Virus record (IMG/VR): IMGVR_UViG_3300046360_000116
Span: 1 to 24,669 of that record
Direction: 5' to 3' (one strand)
DNA: 24,669 nucleotides
Source: a virus
Shown here: positions 1 through 7,007 of the stretch, piece after piece
Layout: the number at the start of each line of letters is the position of its first letter
How positions within the stretch are numbered: position 1 is the first letter of the stretch
Notes under the pieces: model-generated
Seen by the model: the letters and a program-made list of their open reading frames with translations, nothing else
Told to the model about the DNA's origin: nothing
Database searches by the model: none
Translations under genes and position numbers: made by a program

Positions 1-112
1 ACGGATTGACAGGCCGGAAAGACGGCTACTTAAATTAACAACCTCCATGCTATGCGTGGTTTGCTATCCCTCCCCGCCATAAATGACGGGGTATCTCGCA
101 AAGGAAATTTTG
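1..112. other. structured GC-rich left-edge segment, no gene called
   Basis: This stretch is clearly richer in G+C than the phage genes and holds three small hairpins in a row: GGCCG/CGGCT at 12-16 and 23-27, CCATGC/GCGTGG at 45-50 and 54-59 (one G-T pair), and CCCCG/CGGGG at 72-76 and 87-91. A reading frame open from the window edge ends in TAA at 80-82, but it is too short to identify. The last bases (100-105, AAAGGA) are the ribosome binding site of the following gene. A chain of hairpins like this could be the end of a transposable element (IS200/IS605 ends are hairpin-rich), a structured RNA, or the terminator of a gene outside the window. I cannot choose between these from the sequence. 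Confidence 0.3.
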
Positions 113-583
113 ATGAAGATTAAAATATTAGTTTTATCAATGCTAGCTGCAACAAATATTTATGCCAATACTGGAATTATTAATCTAAAACTTACTCAAG
201 TTTTAGTAGAACATGTTGACAGAATTCCAGAACAAAATTTAAAAACAAAGAGTGCAATGTGCACCGCTTCTGCTAATCCTGCAAGTGGAAAAGCTGGGCA
301 AAATATTATGGCAAGTGGATACGTAAGTTATGTTATTACCAATAATACAGCTTCAACACAAAATTATTCTATCGACGAATATATGTGCATAAATGGATTT
401 GGATGTACTCATGTTAGAAATTCAGCAACTTTAAATAGCCATATGACAGGAAATGGTGGTGGAACAATTTCTACAACTCAATATATTTCATCAAAAGGAA
501 ATTATATTGATCAATCTAGTATTCAAATTACCGGTGAATCCACATGCTTTGTTCAAGGAACAAGTACTGTGACAGTTTCTTAA
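113..583 (+). CDS. small secreted protein, unknown function (candidate moron)
   Basis: This 156-aa protein is the only plus-strand gene and converges on the late operon. The ATG at 113 is chosen over the one at 83 because AAAGGA at 100-105 lies seven bases before it and because this start gives a clean Sec signal peptide (Lys-rich start, hydrophobic core, likely cleavage after the Ala of IYA, residues 16-18). The mature part is Ser/Thr/Asn-rich with four cysteines: one near MCTAS, two in the MCINGFGC segment and one in STCFVQ. This suggests a small disulphide-stabilised beta-sandwich in the periplasm or outside the cell. I do not recognise the family. A terminator follows directly, so it is probably transcribed alone. 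If this is a prophage it is a candidate lysogenic-conversion gene; it could equally be a host gene next to the phage. Confidence 0.75.
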   Translation: MKIKILVLSMLAATNIYANTGIINLKLTQVLVEHVDRIPEQNLKTKSAMCTASANPASGKAGQNIMASGYVSYVITNNTASTQNYSIDEYMCINGFGCTHVRNSATLNSHMTGNGGGTISTTQYISSKGNYIDQSSIQITGESTCFVQGTSTVTVS

Positions 584-594
584 TATTAAATATT

Positions 595-621
595 AAGCGC
601 CACTCCAATAAAGTGGCGCTT
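595..621. terminator. bidirectional intrinsic terminator
   Basis: An inverted repeat with arms at 595-603 and 613-621 (core AGCGCCAC / GTGGCGCT) encloses a nine-base loop. It sits in the 43-base gap between two convergent genes. A T-rich run (TTTAATTTT) follows on the plus strand and a weaker TTAATATTT run on the minus strand. It should end both the secreted-protein transcript and the minus-strand late operon. Confidence 0.85.
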
Positions 622-626
622 TAATT

Positions 627-1673
627 TTAAGTTTTAATACATTTGTTTATTACACTAGCAGGTTGCATAATACTATGTGCTCCACCGCCACCTTGAGCAG
701 TAATAGGAATATTTTCTGAATTTCCTCCTGGTTGAGCAAACGTATGTTTTCCACCACCAGCACAATTAAAATTAAAATACGCGAATACTGCTCCTGGAGC
801 ATGATTATGATTAGGCATTTCAGCAATGGTTAATGTATGAGTTTCAGATCCACCAGATTGGCCTACAATATTTCCTATCGTAGCTGTTCCTGATCCACCA
901 GACCCTATTGTTGTAGATCGATTCAATGCTGGAATATTAAATGTTGTTGAACCGTCACCATTACCCCAATTGAAAAATTGAACTGCTACTGTTGCACTAG
1001 CTGTCGCTGTATTTGACATAACAATAGCTGTTCCACTAGAAATGGATGCTATTGTTGTTCCTGAAGGAATCCCTGTGCCTTCCAATGCCATTCCAGCATA
1101 CATTTTCGAAGTATCAGAAAGTCCAGTCAATGTATTTACTGTATTTGTTGTTGTTCCCATTTGTGTTTGACTAATGACACTTAATAGTCCTGCATAGGTT
1201 GTTCGGCTTACTGCACTACCATCGCAATTCAAATAACCTGAAGGGGCTGTAACACCGGAAAAATCAATAATTGTACCTGATTGGACACCTTCAGTATTCC
1301 CACTTATTACTTTCCATGTTGAATCTGTTCCAGGCGTATTTGTATTATTCGAAATTTGATTCTCATAAACTATTCCACTGTAATAAACTCGTGAATAGAT
1401 AGGATAAGAAACAGTATTTCCTACAACCCATGGAGGTGTACCGTATTGCTGATATTGTTGAAGATTATTTGTTATATCAAAAAATAATTGATTCATTTGA
1501 CCACGAGGAATAGGCAAAGCTGCTGGATTCGTCAATAGATTATATTCATAAGGATCTGTCCAACCAGCAAAATAACTTACTGATCCATCACCCGCCGCAT
1601 TTGTAGGAATAGATGCCAAATCATCGGCATTTTGACCAAAGGGATAAACATAATAATAATAGGGAGCTGGCAT
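627..1673 (-). CDS. tail fibre protein with phage tail collar domain
   Basis: This 348-aa protein is the last gene of the late operon, started at an ATG after AAAAGGAA. Residues 1-60 (Tyr-rich start, PIPRGQMNQLFFDIT) look like a baseplate-attachment part. About residues 80-122 resemble a small carbohydrate-binding-like module (PPWVVGNTVSYPIYSRVYY, then a Trp). From about residue 130 there is a phage tail collar domain: GTIIDFSG, AP.GYL.CDG, then WGNGDGSTTFNIPAL, and a C-terminal glycine-rich part with PNHNHAPG, the His-rich motif of collar/short-fibre tips. A 66-residue foreign domain (about 169-234) splits the collar domain between VIS and WGNGDG. The protein probably sits at the distal tail and contacts the host surface. 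The next gene upstream is the DUF2612 baseplate gene. Confidence 0.85.
   Translation of the reverse strand: MPAPYYYYVYPFGQNADDLASIPTNAAGDGSVSYFAGWTDPYEYNLLTNPAALPIPRGQMNQLFFDITNNLQQYQQYGTPPWVVGNTVSYPIYSRVYYSGIVYENQISNNTNTPGTDSTWKVISGNTEGVQSGTIIDFSGVTAPSGYLNCDGSAVSRTTYAGLLSVISQTQMGTTTNTVNTLTGLSDTSKMYAGMALEGTGIPSGTTIASISSGTAIVMSNTATASATVAVQFFNWGNGDGSTTFNIPALNRSTTIGSGGSGTATIGNIVGQSGGSETHTLTIAEMPNHNHAPGAVFAYFNFNCAGGGKHTFAQPGGNSENIPITAQGGGGAHSIMQPASVINKCIKT
972..1169 (-). repeat. beta decoration domain inserted in collar domain
   Basis: This stretch encodes residues 169-234 of the tail fibre. The signature is a GM.L.G.GIP.GTT..SI pattern followed by an IVMSNTATAS strand. The same pattern occurs twice in baseplate J (2656-3051) and once in the sheath (9992-10189). 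Here it interrupts a collar domain that would otherwise run from VIS straight to WGNGDGSTTF. Confidence 0.75.
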
Positions 1674-1702
1674 AAAAAAATTCCTTTTATAAAATTAATA
1701 AA

Positions 1703-2527
1703 TTATTCAGTAATCATTACTTCGCCACTTTCTGAAACCATAACCATTTTACTTTCAGTAACCATAACTTGTTCAATAAATTCTCTTTCAGTGAATGATA
1801 ATATAAATGGATCTATAAAATTTCCATTTGAAAAATTTCTATTTGTATTTTCGTAATGCTCAAAAGTACCAGCATTAAATCCAAATTGAAATCCATAATT
1901 AATATGAACTTTAATTCCCACCCCTACCGGACGAGGAAATAAGTCAAGTGTCTGTATAGCATCAAATAGATTTTGAGAAAAATCACCGCTGGTAAATATA
2001 TAAGTCATTGTCATATTCAGACCATCTAAGGCATAAATAGTGCCTGAATATCCAATATTTGAAGTAGATACTAGATAATTAAAAAAATCATTAATTACTG
2101 TTATAGATCCTCTATTGCTTAATTGAAAATATCTTAATCTTAATAAAAATCTTTGTTCTTCTAAAGTAAGAGATATTGCTGTTCCTTTAGATGAAAAGTT
2201 ACTATTTTCGAAGTTTAGATATGTGTTTTCCAAGGTTGGATAACTTAGTATCTGATTAAATCCCCAGATAGGAGCATCACTTGACTCTGGAATATTCTCA
2301 AAAAATAAAGGAACAAATAAAATATATGACCAGACACTTAAACCAAAACCATTCGCTGTCAACAAATTAAAAACATTGGTATACCAATCAATCCAAAATT
2401 GAGTTTGATATAAATCATACCAATTTTGTTTTTGATTTATTAAACTTAATAAATTAGTAGATTCGTCATATTGCCATAATATGGCTTGTAATAGATTAAC
2501 CTTATAATTGAATTCTTCTATATTCAT
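1703..2527 (-). CDS. baseplate protein, DUF2612 family
   Basis: This 274-aa protein is a DUF2612-type baseplate component (P2 gpI-like role at the baseplate edge, linking J to the fibres). Family features are the aromatic N-terminal half (FWIDWYTNVFNLLTANGFGL), an LTLEEQRFLLRLRYF segment, an INDFFNYL segment, and a final Pro-Arg-Pro-.-Gly-Val (FPRPVGVGIKV) beta region. The ATG at 2527 is chosen because it overlaps the stop of gene J as ATGA; upstream in-frame codons lie inside J. The C-terminus carries a short repeating tail with an eight-residue period (VMVTESK, MVMVSESG, EVMITE), which is odd for the family. The order J, DUF2612, fibre is the usual one. Confidence 0.8.
   Translation of the reverse strand: MNIEEFNYKVNLLQAILWQYDESTNLLSLINQKQNWYDLYQTQFWIDWYTNVFNLLTANGFGLSVWSYILFVPLFFENIPESSDAPIWGFNQILSYPTLENTYLNFENSNFSSKGTAISLTLEEQRFLLRLRYFQLSNRGSITVINDFFNYLVSTSNIGYSGTIYALDGLNMTMTYIFTSGDFSQNLFDAIQTLDLFPRPVGVGIKVHINYGFQFGFNAGTFEHYENTNRNFSNGNFIDPFILSFTEREFIEQVMVTESKMVMVSESGEVMITE
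1706..1768 (-). repeat. C-terminal octapeptide repeat tail
   Basis: The last 21 residues of the DUF2612 protein consist of about two and a half imperfect copies of an eight-residue unit, VMV[TS]ES, in three successive strands. The DNA shows a matching 24-base period. It probably forms a short beta extension at the fibre junction. Confidence 0.5.
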
Positions 2528-4194
2528 ACTGAACTCACGGATATATAAGGCGCGGATGTTATAGCCTGTTGCCATACGCCTATTGGAATTTCAGTTGTTT
2601 GATAAATAGGCGTTGTAGTGAATTTTAAAATATCAGTTAAAGTGACTGCTAATGCTGGCGTAAAAGTTAATGTTTCTGTTCCGCTAATTGTTGCATTAGC
2701 TGACATTGTGATCCCTGTTGAACCAACTAATGATACAACTGTTGTCGATCCTGGTATTCCTGCTCCAGTTATTCCCATCCCAATAACAACTCCTGAATTT
2801 GAATTCATGCCTGTTACAGTATTCAAACCACTCGTAATAGTTCCTTGTAAGTTAAAAGAAGAAAAAACGGCATTTCCAGACATTGTAATATCGTGACTTC
2901 CCACGATTGTTGCTACTGTTGTTCCAGTAGGAATATTTCCGCCTGAATCAGTAATAGTCATTCCAATTTGAATTCCCACATAAGGTGAAATAGGAGCATT
3001 GTATGTCAAACCAGAAACAGTATTAGCCCCATTTGTTATGACACCTTGTTGCGTGAAAGATTCAACGCCAACTTGTATTTCTTGTACAAATAATCCAGGC
3101 ACTAATATATTTATTGCTGCTGCTAATTGAAATGGTGAAACAGCTGCACCAACAACAAATCCTGATTGTCCTGGTAAATTACCCGTTGCATATTGAATTA
3201 TCGCATTCTGTACTGCTGACGTGACATTTTGAACAGTGGTAAAAGCATGAACTGTTACCTGGATACTAATATTTACTAACGACGGTAAATCGAATAAAAC
3301 ATTAATTATCTGATTAGAAAATTGATTAAGAAAAGGATACGAAATAGGAATTCCCAAACCATTATTATAAGCCGCTCCTGCACTTTTACTATAAGTTAAT
3401 GCACTTGCTATTAATTCAAGTGAGGCTGTTCCGCCTACGACTGCATAAATTGAATGTGGAACCATTAAAATATCATTTATCGTTTGCGGAGTACTGCTTA
3501 CATTTTCTTGAAAAGTAACGCCTGATTGAGAAACACCAGGAATCATATATAAGGCGGCTATCACATTTGCAGCTATACTATTACCTTGTGCGCCTAACGC
3601 ATTTTGTCTTAATATTCTAGCTTGTGTATCAGATTGTGTTGACGCTCCTTGAGTAGCTGCCAATGGATTTGTAACCGTTTCCCATCCTAGTATATTGCTA
3701 ACGATTGTCGTCAAAGTATTTGCGGGTGCAGGTATCGCTCCAGTAGAAACAGATTGAAAAGGAACATTTAAAAGAATTCCACCCGTTGGGATTACAGTTA
3801 AGGAAACAATTTCAAAAACAACTGAACCGTCATCATTAGATATCTGAGCACCCGCTGGAATAGAAGTACCAACAACACCAGTAATTGTGCAATCAACTTT
3901 TGAGTGTGATGCAGGTATTCTCTGTAATCCCAATAATTGCATGAGAGCATCTAAAAAAACACCACCAGCAACATTCGGATTTATTTGATTTGCTAATGCA
4001 ACATTATTATCCGCAACTGCAATTCTTGAAAGAGTTTCGATTGTTATTAACATTCCTTGAGGAGTACTGGGATCAATATTAAGATCTGATCCAAAAGTAT
4101 TAAGATATTCCGCCTGTACTTCAAGTTGAATTTCATTTGCATCGGCAGTTATAACACCAGTGCTTTCAATATAATCATAAACATCATTAGCCAC
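2524..4194 (-). CDS. baseplate J-like protein
   Basis: This 556-aa protein belongs to the baseplate J / T4 gp6-like wedge family. A GTG start at 4194 is chosen: AGGAGG stands five bases before it and it overlaps the upstream stop as GTGGCTAA. A TTG 18 bases further upstream has no such site. Family features: N-terminal helices ending in PQGMLITIETLSR, the ANQINPNVAGGVFLD segment, a beta region with DCTITGVVGTSIPAGAQI, and the ATQGASTQSDTQARILRQ segment with NSIAANVIAAL typical of J proteins. Near the C-terminus (about residues 382-513) two tandem copies of a beta decoration domain precede the final GVWQQAITSAP tail. These lengthen the protein beyond a plain J protein. It forms the periphery of the baseplate with the gp25-like protein encoded just upstream. 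Confidence 0.9.
   Translation of the reverse strand: MANDVYDYIESTGVITADANEIQLEVQAEYLNTFGSDLNIDPSTPQGMLITIETLSRIAVADNNVALANQINPNVAGGVFLDALMQLLGLQRIPASHSKVDCTITGVVGTSIPAGAQISNDDGSVVFEIVSLTVIPTGGILLNVPFQSVSTGAIPAPANTLTTIVSNILGWETVTNPLAATQGASTQSDTQARILRQNALGAQGNSIAANVIAALYMIPGVSQSGVTFQENVSSTPQTINDILMVPHSIYAVVGGTASLELIASALTYSKSAGAAYNNGLGIPISYPFLNQFSNQIINVLFDLPSLVNISIQVTVHAFTTVQNVTSAVQNAIIQYATGNLPGQSGFVVGAAVSPFQLAAAINILVPGLFVQEIQVGVESFTQQGVITNGANTVSGLTYNAPISPYVGIQIGMTITDSGGNIPTGTTVATIVGSHDITMSGNAVFSSFNLQGTITSGLNTVTGMNSNSGVVIGMGITGAGIPGSTTVVSLVGSTGITMSANATISGTETLTFTPALAVTLTDILKFTTTPIYQTTEIPIGVWQQAITSAPYISVSSV
2656..3051 (-). repeat. tandem pair of beta decoration domains in J
   Basis: Two copies are encoded back to back, at about 2845-3051 and 2656-2844. 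Both show the pattern G.I..G.NTV.G, then IGM.IT..G.IP..TTV..IVGS or LVGS, then ITMS.NA. They are relatives of the inserts in the tail fibre and the sheath. Confidence 0.75.
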
Positions 4195-4555
4195 TGATTC
4201 CTCCTGAACCAAATACGGTTCGAATAACTGCTGTGTATGTTAAATTATTATCAATTTGTGAAGTGATTAAGGAAACCACTTCGACAACATTGGGAACATT
4301 TAGAAATGCAACTCTCAAAGCTGCTGTATATTGTTGTATATTAGGAACACCAATCCAGACGACTTGAAAAAATGGGATACCTTGATTCACATCGAAAATA
4401 ATTTCACCAAGAACTGTTTGTGCTGCCTGCGCACAAGCTTCAAGAACTGCCTCAATATCACGACTAATTGATATATTATGATTAGAATCTAAATAAATAT
4501 CATCATAGGCTACACCTGGGATATTATTATTAACATTTGCTGATAGTGTTTGCAT
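4187..4555 (-). CDS. baseplate wedge protein, gp25-like
   Basis: This 122-aa protein has the size, position (directly before baseplate J) and features of a gp25/GPW-like wedge subunit. These include DIYLDSNHNISISRDIEAV at the start, a central helix (ACAQAAQTVLGEI), then FDVNQGIPF and LRVAFLNVPNVVEVVSL, matching the family pattern in which a short helix and a GIP[FY] turn precede a beta sheet. The ATG at 4555 follows AAAAGGA at good spacing. It should form the inner wedge that links the tube-hub complex to J and helps trigger sheath contraction. The stop overlaps the GTG of J by eight bases. Confidence 0.75.
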   Translation of the reverse strand: MQTLSANVNNNIPGVAYDDIYLDSNHNISISRDIEAVLEACAQAAQTVLGEIIFDVNQGIPFFQVVWIGVPNIQQYTAALRVAFLNVPNVVEVVSLITSQIDNNLTYTAVIRTVFGSGGISG

Positions 4556-4564
4556 AAAATCCTT

Positions 4565-5281
4565 TTAAGGCACAAATGGCGTAATTGATCCTGAAGCAGT
4601 GATATCTCCTACGACACGTTCGTTTCCTGTTACTGTTAATGCATTCGTTGCTCCCCCGCTAACTGTAACACCTTCTGTCGCAATTACAGGGCTATTAATT
4701 GTTAATGAGCTTGCGCCTATACCTGTTACGACTCCATCAATTTGAAGTCCACCCGTTATCTCTACCAATGGAGCGGTGAGCTTTATTCTATCAGATTGTA
4801 AACTGATTTTAATCGTTCCGTCGATATTTTGTAGCACCACACTACTAGCATCTTCCGGCGAAATATTATATCCGGTCATAATGTCTGGGATAAATAAACC
4901 ATCTGCAAAATTCTTTATTCTAGCTGTATTAGGGGCTGCCTGTTGATAGTTTTGAAGAAATAGGGATATATCCCTATCATTTGCAATAACCCATCCCAAA
5001 TCACCTGTATTTAAGCTAAAGCTTAAGAAAAAACCACCGCCTCCAAGAAGCAATACAGGCAAGCTTGCTATTTGTGAACGCGGTATAATTTTTCCGTCCG
5101 TTGTGACAATCGAGATCAATAATTGAACTTGAACTCGATTTGTTGTTCTATCATAGGCCAACACCTTGGCAGGTAGCATCCCATTAATATTTTGAATAAA
5201 TTTTTTGAAACAAAATTGTAAAGTACCGGACAAAGTACCATTATTCGCAGGATCAATGTCGGGTGCATTAGGTATAATCAA
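4565..5281 (-). CDS. baseplate central spike, Gp138-type
   Basis: This 238-aa protein resembles the Gp138 N-terminal OB-fold spike family. The start DPANNGTLSGTL is followed by GMLPAKVLAYDRTTNRVQVQ and then LPVLLLGGGGFFLSFSLNTGDLGW with NDRDISLFL, the typical OB-fold strands. After about residue 150 the chain becomes a repetitive beta stretch (TIKISLQSDRIKL, LQIDGVVTGIG, TVSGGATNALTVTG), as expected for a trimeric membrane-piercing needle. I choose a TTG start at 5281: AGAGGA lies seven bases before it and it overlaps the preceding stop as TTGA. An ATG at 5333-5335 would force a 58-base overlap with the hub gene, but it cannot be excluded. Confidence 0.85.
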   Translation of the reverse strand: MIIPNAPDIDPANNGTLSGTLQFCFKKFIQNINGMLPAKVLAYDRTTNRVQVQLLISIVTTDGKIIPRSQIASLPVLLLGGGGFFLSFSLNTGDLGWVIANDRDISLFLQNYQQAAPNTARIKNFADGLFIPDIMTGYNISPEDASSVVLQNIDGTIKISLQSDRIKLTAPLVEITGGLQIDGVVTGIGASSLTINSPVIATEGVTVSGGATNALTVTGNERVVGDITASGSITPFVP

Positions 5282-6117
5282 TTCCGTATCCTCTGCGCTT
5301 CTGCAATATAATAAAATGGTGTATCTCTCGTACATATTTCAAATGACAATTTATAAATCACATATTCTCCGTTGGCGGCAGGATAAATATTGCTTTGTAT
5401 TCTTATCAAACCACCAATAAGAACTCTATTATCCAATAAGAATTTAACTTTAATTCCTTGTTCTGTAAATTCTGGTATTCCTATCATTCCCGTACTTGGG
5501 CTTACAATCTTTAAAGTATTTCTCAATGGAACCCCAGCATCTTTAACTACTAAAACACCATCATCTTGGTAAGCATTTATACCACCTAAATTATTCAATT
5601 CTGCGATTTGATTTATTCCAGATCCTGAAAAATTATAATTAGAAATATTTTTAGTAGTTGCTTCATATCTTAAAATAAGTCCTGTTAAATTTGCTACTGA
5701 TGCTGAAATCTGCTGAGTTGTCGCTTGACCTGATTGACTAACACCAACAACTTGAGTTTTTAAAAAATTTCCAGTTAAACATTTCAATGTAATCCCGACA
5801 TCGGGGGGTTGCGATAAGCTAGAATATATAATATTACCAGTGTAAATAATAGCTGTTCCATAGGATTGTCTCCCTGCTTCAACGGTAATACTTTTAATTG
5901 TATTATTACGATTGTATGGTGTAGTTTCTGTCAATATATAATCTTGAGTTTCTCTATCTAAATTAGCAATAATAATATTAGATTCATTTTGCAATGAATT
6001 AGCAAATTTTGTTCCCGTTGCCTGAATATAAAATGGAGTAGAATATGTTTTTATTCTCCCATTTACCTCCAAAGATACTTTTATTATCCTAGGATCTAAT
6101 TCATTAGGCATTGGCAT
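5278..6117 (-). CDS. baseplate hub protein
   Basis: This 279-aa protein lies between the plug-like and spike genes, the place of the hub (gp27 / gpD-like) in compact myophages. It starts with MPNELDPRIIKVSLEVNGR and shows two beta regions (ITVEAGRQSYGTAIIYTGNI, LKIVSPSTGMIGIPEF) with a final FEICTRDTPFYYIAEAQ. The pattern 'V..AGy....iy.G.i' followed by a GMIGIPEFTEQGI segment matches known phage hub proteins. The ATG at 6117 is chosen because GGAAATTATTT precedes it; another ATG six bases later is possible. It should form the trimer holding the spike below the tube. It overlaps both neighbours. Confidence 0.75.
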   Translation of the reverse strand: MPMPNELDPRIIKVSLEVNGRIKTYSTPFYIQATGTKFANSLQNESNIIIANLDRETQDYILTETTPYNRNNTIKSITVEAGRQSYGTAIIYTGNIIYSSLSQPPDVGITLKCLTGNFLKTQVVGVSQSGQATTQQISASVANLTGLILRYEATTKNISNYNFSGSGINQIAELNNLGGINAYQDDGVLVVKDAGVPLRNTLKIVSPSTGMIGIPEFTEQGIKVKFLLDNRVLIGGLIRIQSNIYPAANGEYVIYKLSFEICTRDTPFYYIAEAQRIRN

Positions 6118-6439
6118 AAATAATTTCCAATTCTGATTCTGATGCATAAATCAGAAATTGTGTTATACCAAATTGTCTCCAATCTGGATAATCATCATTC
6201 TGTGTTATAAATACAAAATTTCCATTTTCTAAATAATGAGATTCAATTAATGGAAATCCATAAACCGCTCTAACCCCTGTCACTATTACTATATTATTTA
6301 TTATTATATCTACTGATATGACACCACTTGTTCCATCCAAATTATCTTGAGTTGCATGGAAATTAAGATCGAATTGATTATCATTTAGTTGAATAGATAG
6401 AGATTGATTAGGGATATTTTGTAATGGTATTTGAATCAT
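6104..6439 (-). CDS. baseplate plug-like protein, DUF6983 family
   Basis: This 111-aa protein resembles the small DUF6983 / cyanophage-type baseplate plug family. The features are an IQIPLQNIPNQSLSIQL start, an IINNIVIVTGVRAVYGFPLI core, a YLENGNFVFITQNDDYPDW segment and a GITQFLIYASESELE end, which match the family almost motif by motif. In solved small contractile baseplates this protein fills the centre of the baseplate between hub and Dit-like ring. The ribosome binding site is weak (GGGA at the end of the previous gene), so coupling to the upstream gene is likely. Confidence 0.75.
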   Translation of the reverse strand: MIQIPLQNIPNQSLSIQLNDNQFDLNFHATQDNLDGTSGVISVDIIINNIVIVTGVRAVYGFPLIESHYLENGNFVFITQNDDYPDWRQFGITQFLIYASESELEIIYANA

Positions 6440-6443
6440 ATTA

Positions 6444-7007
6444 TTATCCCGAAATAGTTATAGGTTTAGATAAATTAAATAAATCTTGAGCAGTTGTCAT
6501 TTGTTTTATATTCGCTGATGTTCCTTGCTGTTGTCCTCGATCAATCGTTGATGAATTTGATGGATATTTTGGAACATTTGTGGATTGAGCAGTAACATAT
6601 ACTACTTGTTTTAAACTTAATGCTATTGTTAAAGCATCATACATATTAGGATCTTCTTCATGTGGCAATGCAGATATAATCTGATTCTGATATATGCCTG
6701 CTCGCGTCTGAACAATTACTAATGTTGCTTGAAAAAAATATTGTCTAATTGATTTATAAACATCTTGATAATCAGACGATGCAAGTATTAGAGATAAATC
6801 TATTTCAATAGGTAATACGATTCTATGATCTGTAATAATTGCGCCTGTTTCTATGGGATGCTCCATTAATTTAGATTGTTCTTTTATAACTGCCTTTATT
6901 GATTTTGCTTGTTTGAATAATTCATTATAGTTTTTATCAAATATAGCAACTGTATCTACAGCTGAAGAGGGAAGCAATGTATTAATAATATTTAATGGAT
7001 TAGACAT
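6444..7007 (-). CDS. Dit-like phage tail/baseplate protein
   Basis: This 187-aa protein fits the Dit-like N-terminal domain family: a VAIFDKNYNELFKQAKSIKAV start, then EHPIETGAIITDHRIVLPIE, IRQYFFQATLVIVQTRAG and ALPHEEDPNMYDALTIAL with a KQVVYVTAQ strand. After that comes a flexible QQQG-containing tail. The ATG at 7007 overlaps the tape-measure stop by eight bases (ATGTCTAA) and has GGCGG upstream; ATGs at 7013 and further upstream are less likely. It should form the ring joining the distal tube to the baseplate. Its position directly after the tape measure supports this. Confidence 0.75.
   Translation of the reverse strand: MSNPLNIINTLLPSSAVDTVAIFDKNYNELFKQAKSIKAVIKEQSKLMEHPIETGAIITDHRIVLPIEIDLSLILASSDYQDVYKSIRQYFFQATLVIVQTRAGIYQNQIISALPHEEDPNMYDALTIALSLKQVVYVTAQSTNVPKYPSNSSTIDRGQQQGTSANIKQMTTAQDLFNLSKPITISG

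Noticed and set aside
83-112. Earlier start for the secreted protein
   Set aside because: It would add ten residues before the signal peptide, lies in the third hairpin and lacks a ribosome site.
2618-2896. Plus-strand open frame opposite baseplate J
   Set aside because: It is the antisense of the repeated Val/Thr-rich decoration domains, and its low-complexity sequence mirrors them.
5282-5335. ATG start of the spike gene inside the hub gene
   Set aside because: It would add 18 residues over a 58-base overlap. The TTG with AGAGGA and TTGA coupling fits the style of the operon better, though this is not certain.
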